A stretch of 16,924 bases of DNA from CAZEBW01 sp964510205 (GTDB lineage: Bacteria > Chloroflexota > Anaerolineae > VGOG01): contig CAZEBW010000078.1 in NCBI GenBank assembly GCA_964510205.1, forward strand, positions 1 to 16,924. Reading direction: 5' to 3'. The notes under the pieces were generated by a model. It searched no databases. It saw only the letters and a list, made by a program, of their open reading frames with translations, and had not been told where the DNA came from. Within the stretch, counting starts at the first letter, position 1. Every line of letters begins with the position of its first letter. Of this stretch, positions 13,418 through 16,924 are shown in pieces. Made by a program: the position numbers and the translations under genes.

Positions 13418-16400
13418 TTACGAGCCAGCGTTGGGTGACTGGCCTGGAATCGGGGTAGAGCGGAATGGCAGACTATCACCAGAGAACTCATCAGCACCGA
13501 TGTCAGCCACAGGCTGGCCATCGTCATTGCCATCAGTGGGGCGGGGGTCGCCATCTAGGTCGGTGCTTGGCGGCGTACCCGGGTCTCCGGCGTCAATGCA
13601 GGGAGAGTTCATTAGCAGGCGGTAGCTGCCGTCCGGCGAGTCGTCTAGCAGAGGATCTGTATGGATATCATGGGATCCCGGAGTTACATTGTAGTAGTCA
13701 TCCGGGATGTTATCCCAGACGTTGTTGTAGTCATTGATGGGCGCTCCATGGTGGTTGTGGATACCGCCAGATGCGAGGGCGGTGTTCTTGACGATGATGT
13801 TGTTGCCGATGATGGGTGTGCCACTCAAGTTGAAGATGCCGCCTCCGAAGATAGTTGCTGAGTTGCCGAAGATGGTGTTGTTAGCAATGGTGGGTGAGCC
13901 TCTGGCTATGTATATGCCGCCGCCAAAGACCTCCGCCGAGTTGCTAACGATGAAGTTATTGTAGATGTTGGGTAAGCCACCTGCAATGCATATCCCGCCA
14001 CCAAAGAACGTTGCTGAGTTGTTGATGATGAAGTTGTTCTCCACCGTCGGGGAGGCGTTATCAATGTAGATGCCGCCTCCGTGGTCGGCGCTGCCGCCCT
14101 TGATGGTGAAGCCGGAGATGACGGCGTTGTCCATGATTTCGACTCCGCTGGCCGTAACCACCGGGCCGGAACCATCGCCGCTGATTATCGTTACTTCAGC
14201 CCCGGCTCCGTAGATCTTCACGCCGCTCTTCATGCTGATGGTCTCGTTGTACGTGCCGGGGTTGACGATAATGGTGTCACCGTACCGTGCCTCGCTGACG
14301 GCTGTGTTGATGCTGTTATACCATTCACCGGTGCCTAGGTTCTCTATCGCTCCAGTGAATTCGACAGTGATCGTTTCAGACTCCGTGCCGGCACTGATGG
14401 TGACGGTAGCCGTGCCCACTTGGGTGCTGGAGACAAGTATGGCCGTCGCCTTCTTATCGGTCGTAGTAGTGACGTAGGGGTCAGTTGGGAAATGACCGAG
14501 GTTAGTACTGAAGGAAACTGGTGTGCCATCGGCTATGGGATTCCCATTCTCGTCGGCTACGTAAGCAGTGATGGTAGAGGTAGAAACACCATCTGCAACT
14601 ATTCTGGTTGGATTGGCCTCGGCCAAGATGCTGTAAGCCGAAGAACCAACGGTAACAGCCATAGTGCTGGTGTTGTTAGCGGGAATGACCTCCATGCCCT
14701 TGCTGGAGATCTTGGCGGTATTGGTGATGACCACATTGTTCGAGAGTTCAGAACTGACCTCAGCTACGACTGTGATCACTCCCGACTCTTCTGGGTTTAG
14801 TTTATCAATCTGCCAGCCCTGAGGGTTGGGCTCCGTGCAGTTCGTTACTTTTTCGTCGCAGGTAGCCCGGAGGGTTGTCAATCCTGGGGTTTCAAGGTCG
14901 GCGATCAGGACATCGTGGGCCGTGGCCGCTCCATTGTTGGAGTAGACCAGGTCGTAAGTGATCGTTGCCCCTGGGATGGCGTAAGCCGGTGGTGCGACCG
15001 CATAGCTTACAGATAGATCCACTTGCGGGGAGATTACGTAAGCTTCGCCAGATCTCGTGCGTGTCCCGTCAGGTCCATTGGCCCAGGTGGCTCCTATAAC
15101 GATGTCAGCATAGCCGTCACCATTCACGTCGCCGCTGGCTACCGAGACGCCGGCCTGGTCTCCGGCATCAGTGCCCCGGATAGTTAGGGCGCCTTCGATG
15201 GTCAGATCTAAGGTGCCTGCGATATCTGGAGAGCCCATAACCACACTTGTTGCACCGGCCTTGCTTTCTGCGAAGCTTGCCCCGACAATGATGTCGTCGC
15301 AGTCATCGCCATTCACGTCGCCGGTTGCGATGGCAGCTCCGGCTCGATCGCCTCTATCGCTTCCATGAACGCTGACATCGGCTTCTGTTCGCAGGTCTAG
15401 CGATTTCCGGTCTGCAGTGTTAGAGATGGAATCCGAGCCCAGAACCACATGTACCTCGCCAGCCCAGGGTTGCCTGTTATTTGGACCATCGGCATAACCG
15501 GCTCCTACGAGTAGGTCATCGTAGCCGTCGCCATTGACGTCTCCGCAGGTTACTGACATGCCGGCGCGGTCTTGAGTATCAGCGCCGTAGATGGTCAGGT
15601 CGGATTGGGTGCGAAGGTCGTATATTCTGGTGTCAGAACTTTCCCCACTTAGCACCACATAGGCTCCGCCAGCTTGATGGCGCTGGTTTTGTGGTCCGTC
15701 GGCCCACATAGCTCCGACGATGGTGTCTCCGTGCCCGTCGCCATTCAGATCACCAATGGCTACGGAGTGACCAGCATGATCTCGCTTTTCCTCACCATAG
15801 ATGATCTTGTCAGCGTGACTGAGCATCTCCATAGTACTAGGCAGGGAATCCGATCCTAGTATCACGTAGGCTTCACCGGCATCCTCACGCCTATGACCTG
15901 GGCCTAGTCCATCGGCCCACTCAGCTCCGATAACGATATCGGCGTACTGATCGCCGTTTACATTGCCGGTGGCCAGAGAGGTGCCGATTTGGTCACGGAT
16001 ATCGGGGCCGTACATGACAACGTCAGTCTGGGTTCTCAGGTCTATATCGCCGGCGATAGAGCTTGAGCCGAAAACGATGTGTACCTCACCGCATTCGACG
16101 CGTCTATTGTCCGGCCCGTCAGCCCATTCGGCTGCAAGGATGATGTCGTCGTATCCATCACCGTTCACATCGCCACTGGCCACGGCGCTGCCGGCGTAGT
16201 CATAAGAGTCAGCTCCATAGATTACGACGTCAGCGTGGGAAGCGAGGTCCACCGTACCGTAGATATCGGCCGGACCAAAGACTACATAGACACGGCCAGC
16301 GGATTTGCGTCGGGCGTCTGGCCCGTTGGCTCGGTAGGCCCCGATTATGACGTCATCTAAACCGTCGCCGTTAACGTCTCCGCTGGCGGTGGCATAGCCG

Positions 16401-16666
16401 GCATAATCGGTGCTATTGGCTCCAAAGATAGTCATTTGTCCCCAGTCGGAATTCGCTAGCTCCCAAGTGGAGGCAATGAGATAGCTTTGACCCGACACTT
16501 GCTGGTGTTGCGCCAAGGATGGCGCTGTGCTGTTCAGGATCAAAAGTGCCGAAACCATTAACAGCAGCGGGGATTTGTAGGGCGGCAGTTCAGTTCTTGA
16601 TGTCTTCTTTCTTGATAGTGTGTGAGTGATGATCGTCTTCAAAGTGAGTAACGCTTGGCTTATCAT
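13418..16666 (-). CDS. Secreted chimeric protein: FG-GAP propeller, DUF11, Big_1 and beta-helix
   Basis: This 1082-residue exported protein has a long basic N-region and a hydrophobic signal (33-47) with possible cleavage after APSLA (52). Seven FG-GAP/integrin-alpha-like repeats (about 85-545), each with a DVNGDGxDD-type calcium site, fit a seven-bladed propeller; sites 3 (NVNGDQYAD) and 6 (DVNGDDCDD) are degenerate. A DUF11-like domain (about 549-673, VDLSVSYAVAPP...TYDLVYSNNGAATAHDV) and an invasin-type Big_1 Ig-like domain (about 677-772) follow. A right-handed beta-helix (about 775-1065) has ~22-residue turns such as NNSATFFGGGI. No sorting signal or C-terminal helix is seen. ATG 16666 is chosen for its AAGGAGG at 16673-16679; the in-frame ATG at 16798 has none. 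The likely role is cell-surface or matrix adhesion or glycan binding, inferred from the domains. Confidence 0.88.
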   Translation of the reverse strand: MISQALLTLKTIITHTLSRKKTSRTELPPYKSPLLLMVSALLILNSTAPSLAQHQQVSGQSYLIASTWELANSDWGQMTIFGANSTDYAGYATASGDVNGDGLDDVIIGAYRANGPDARRKSAGRVYVVFGPADIYGTVDLASHADVVIYGADSYDYAGSAVASGDVNGDGYDDIILAAEWADGPDNRRVECGEVHIVFGSSSIAGDIDLRTQTDVVMYGPDIRDQIGTSLATGNVNGDQYADIVIGAEWADGLGPGHRREDAGEAYVILGSDSLPSTMEMLSHADKIIYGEEKRDHAGHSVAIGDLNGDGHGDTIVGAMWADGPQNQRHQAGGAYVVLSGESSDTRIYDLRTQSDLTIYGADTQDRAGMSVTCGDVNGDGYDDLLVGAGYADGPNNRQPWAGEVHVVLGSDSISNTADRKSLDLRTEADVSVHGSDRGDRAGAAIATGDVNGDDCDDIIVGASFAESKAGATSVVMGSPDIAGTLDLTIEGALTIRGTDAGDQAGVSVASGDVNGDGYADIVIGATWANGPDGTRTRSGEAYVISPQVDLSVSYAVAPPAYAIPGATITYDLVYSNNGAATAHDVLIADLETPGLTTLRATCDEKVTNCTEPNPQGWQIDKLNPEESGVITVVAEVSSELSNNVVITNTAKISSKGMEVIPANNTSTMAVTVGSSAYSILAEANPTRIVADGVSTSTITAYVADENGNPIADGTPVSFSTNLGHFPTDPYVTTTTDKKATAILVSSTQVGTATVTISAGTESETITVEFTGAIENLGTGEWYNSINTAVSEARYGDTIIVNPGTYNETISMKSGVKIYGAGAEVTIISGDGSGPVVTASGVEIMDNAVISGFTIKGGSADHGGGIYIDNASPTVENNFIINNSATFFGGGICIAGGLPNIYNNFIVSNSAEVFGGGIYIARGSPTIANNTIFGNSATIFGGGIFNLSGTPIIGNNIIVKNTALASGGIHNHHGAPINDYNNVWDNIPDDYYNVTPGSHDIHTDPLLDDSPDGSYRLLMNSPCIDAGDPGTPPSTDLDGDPRPTDGNDDGQPVADIGADEFSGDSLPFRSTPIPGQSPNAGS

Positions 16667-16924
16667 TGTGAGCCTCCTTATTCTTCGATAGCGCTCGTCT
16701 CTACTAGCAGCGGAGAGGTCTTGACTACATTGCGTGGGGACGCAGAAACCTTGCCGTGCTTTTCTCTCAGAGCCGAGCAAGAGCGGATTTCTGTCCATCG
16801 GGCTGCGTTAAATCATTCAAATCCTAGCCCCCTTTCTCTCAAACTAACGTACCTCTGCTGGCCGATAATCAGGTGTGAAGTAGGCACGAGGCGCGTTATT
16901 CATGTTGCCACGAGTACGTTTCCT
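16667..16924 (-). other. Upstream region of the FG-GAP gene
   Basis: These 258 bases have no credible gene. The ribosome site AAGGAGG is at 16679-16673, and a hairpin TGCGT/ACGCA with a GGGG (plus strand) loop is at 16731-16744. I could not identify a convincing promoter; it may lie in the last ~100 bases or beyond the window. Confidence 0.5.

Noticed and set aside
13700..16450. Tandem DNA repeats in the FG-GAP gene
   Set aside because: They are diverged protein-level repeats (propeller blades and beta-helix turns), not nucleotide-level tandem arrays.
16680..16800. Cyclic di-GMP riboswitch before the FG-GAP gene
   Set aside because: A short hairpin and a GGCAAG string recall the class, but the conserved GGCAAACC core and tetraloop-receptor parts are not present.

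Overview
The window looks like a stretch of a fairly GC-rich bacterial chromosome, most likely from the phylum Chloroflexota (Anaerolineae-like). This is inferred from a lipoprotein with a Pro/Thr-rich linker of the kind common there, a CarD-family regulator beside a primary sigma factor, secreted FG-GAP/beta-helix chimeras and a lone ChrB-domain plus MFS pair. No rRNA, tRNA, CRISPR array, insertion sequence or phage gene was seen. The first ~30 bases are a G/C homopolymer-like run that resembles a contig edge.

Left part, plus strand (1-6293). The 3' two thirds of a type ISP-like restriction-modification gene is followed by a decayed degV. Next come a ChrB C-terminal-domain protein and a 12-helix MFS transporter, probably one chromate/oxyanion-linked unit. 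A new extended -10 promoter at 4729-4756 then starts a unit encoding a possible 39-residue membrane peptide and a lipoprotein with two tandem DsbA-like domains, the second of which has lost its CxxC. The unit ends in an elaborate terminator.

Middle, minus strand (6522-11231, read right to left). uvrC has its own promoter. It is followed by a consensus promoter (TTGACA, 17 bases, TATAAT), a ~295-nt highly structured RNA ending in an intrinsic terminator, and then rpsU (S21), rpmI (L35), the primary sigma factor gene and carD. This is a variant of the macromolecular-synthesis cluster without dnaG and with rpmI inserted. The structured RNA ahead of rpsU is the best candidate for an undescribed element: it is either a free small RNA or an attenuated leader controlling ribosomal protein, sigma and CarD synthesis together.

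Right part, minus strand (11289-16666). A membrane-anchored GH39-like glycosidase-fold protein overlaps an orphan family-3 solute-binding protein by 4 bases (ATGA). A promoter lies inside the longest open frame of the glycosidase gene and moves its start downstream. Upstream of it, separated by a near-perfect bidirectional terminator, is a 1082-residue secreted protein with a seven-bladed FG-GAP propeller, a DUF11 domain, a Big_1 Ig-like domain and a right-handed beta-helix.

All functional calls rest on reading motifs and remembered family features; no database search was possible.
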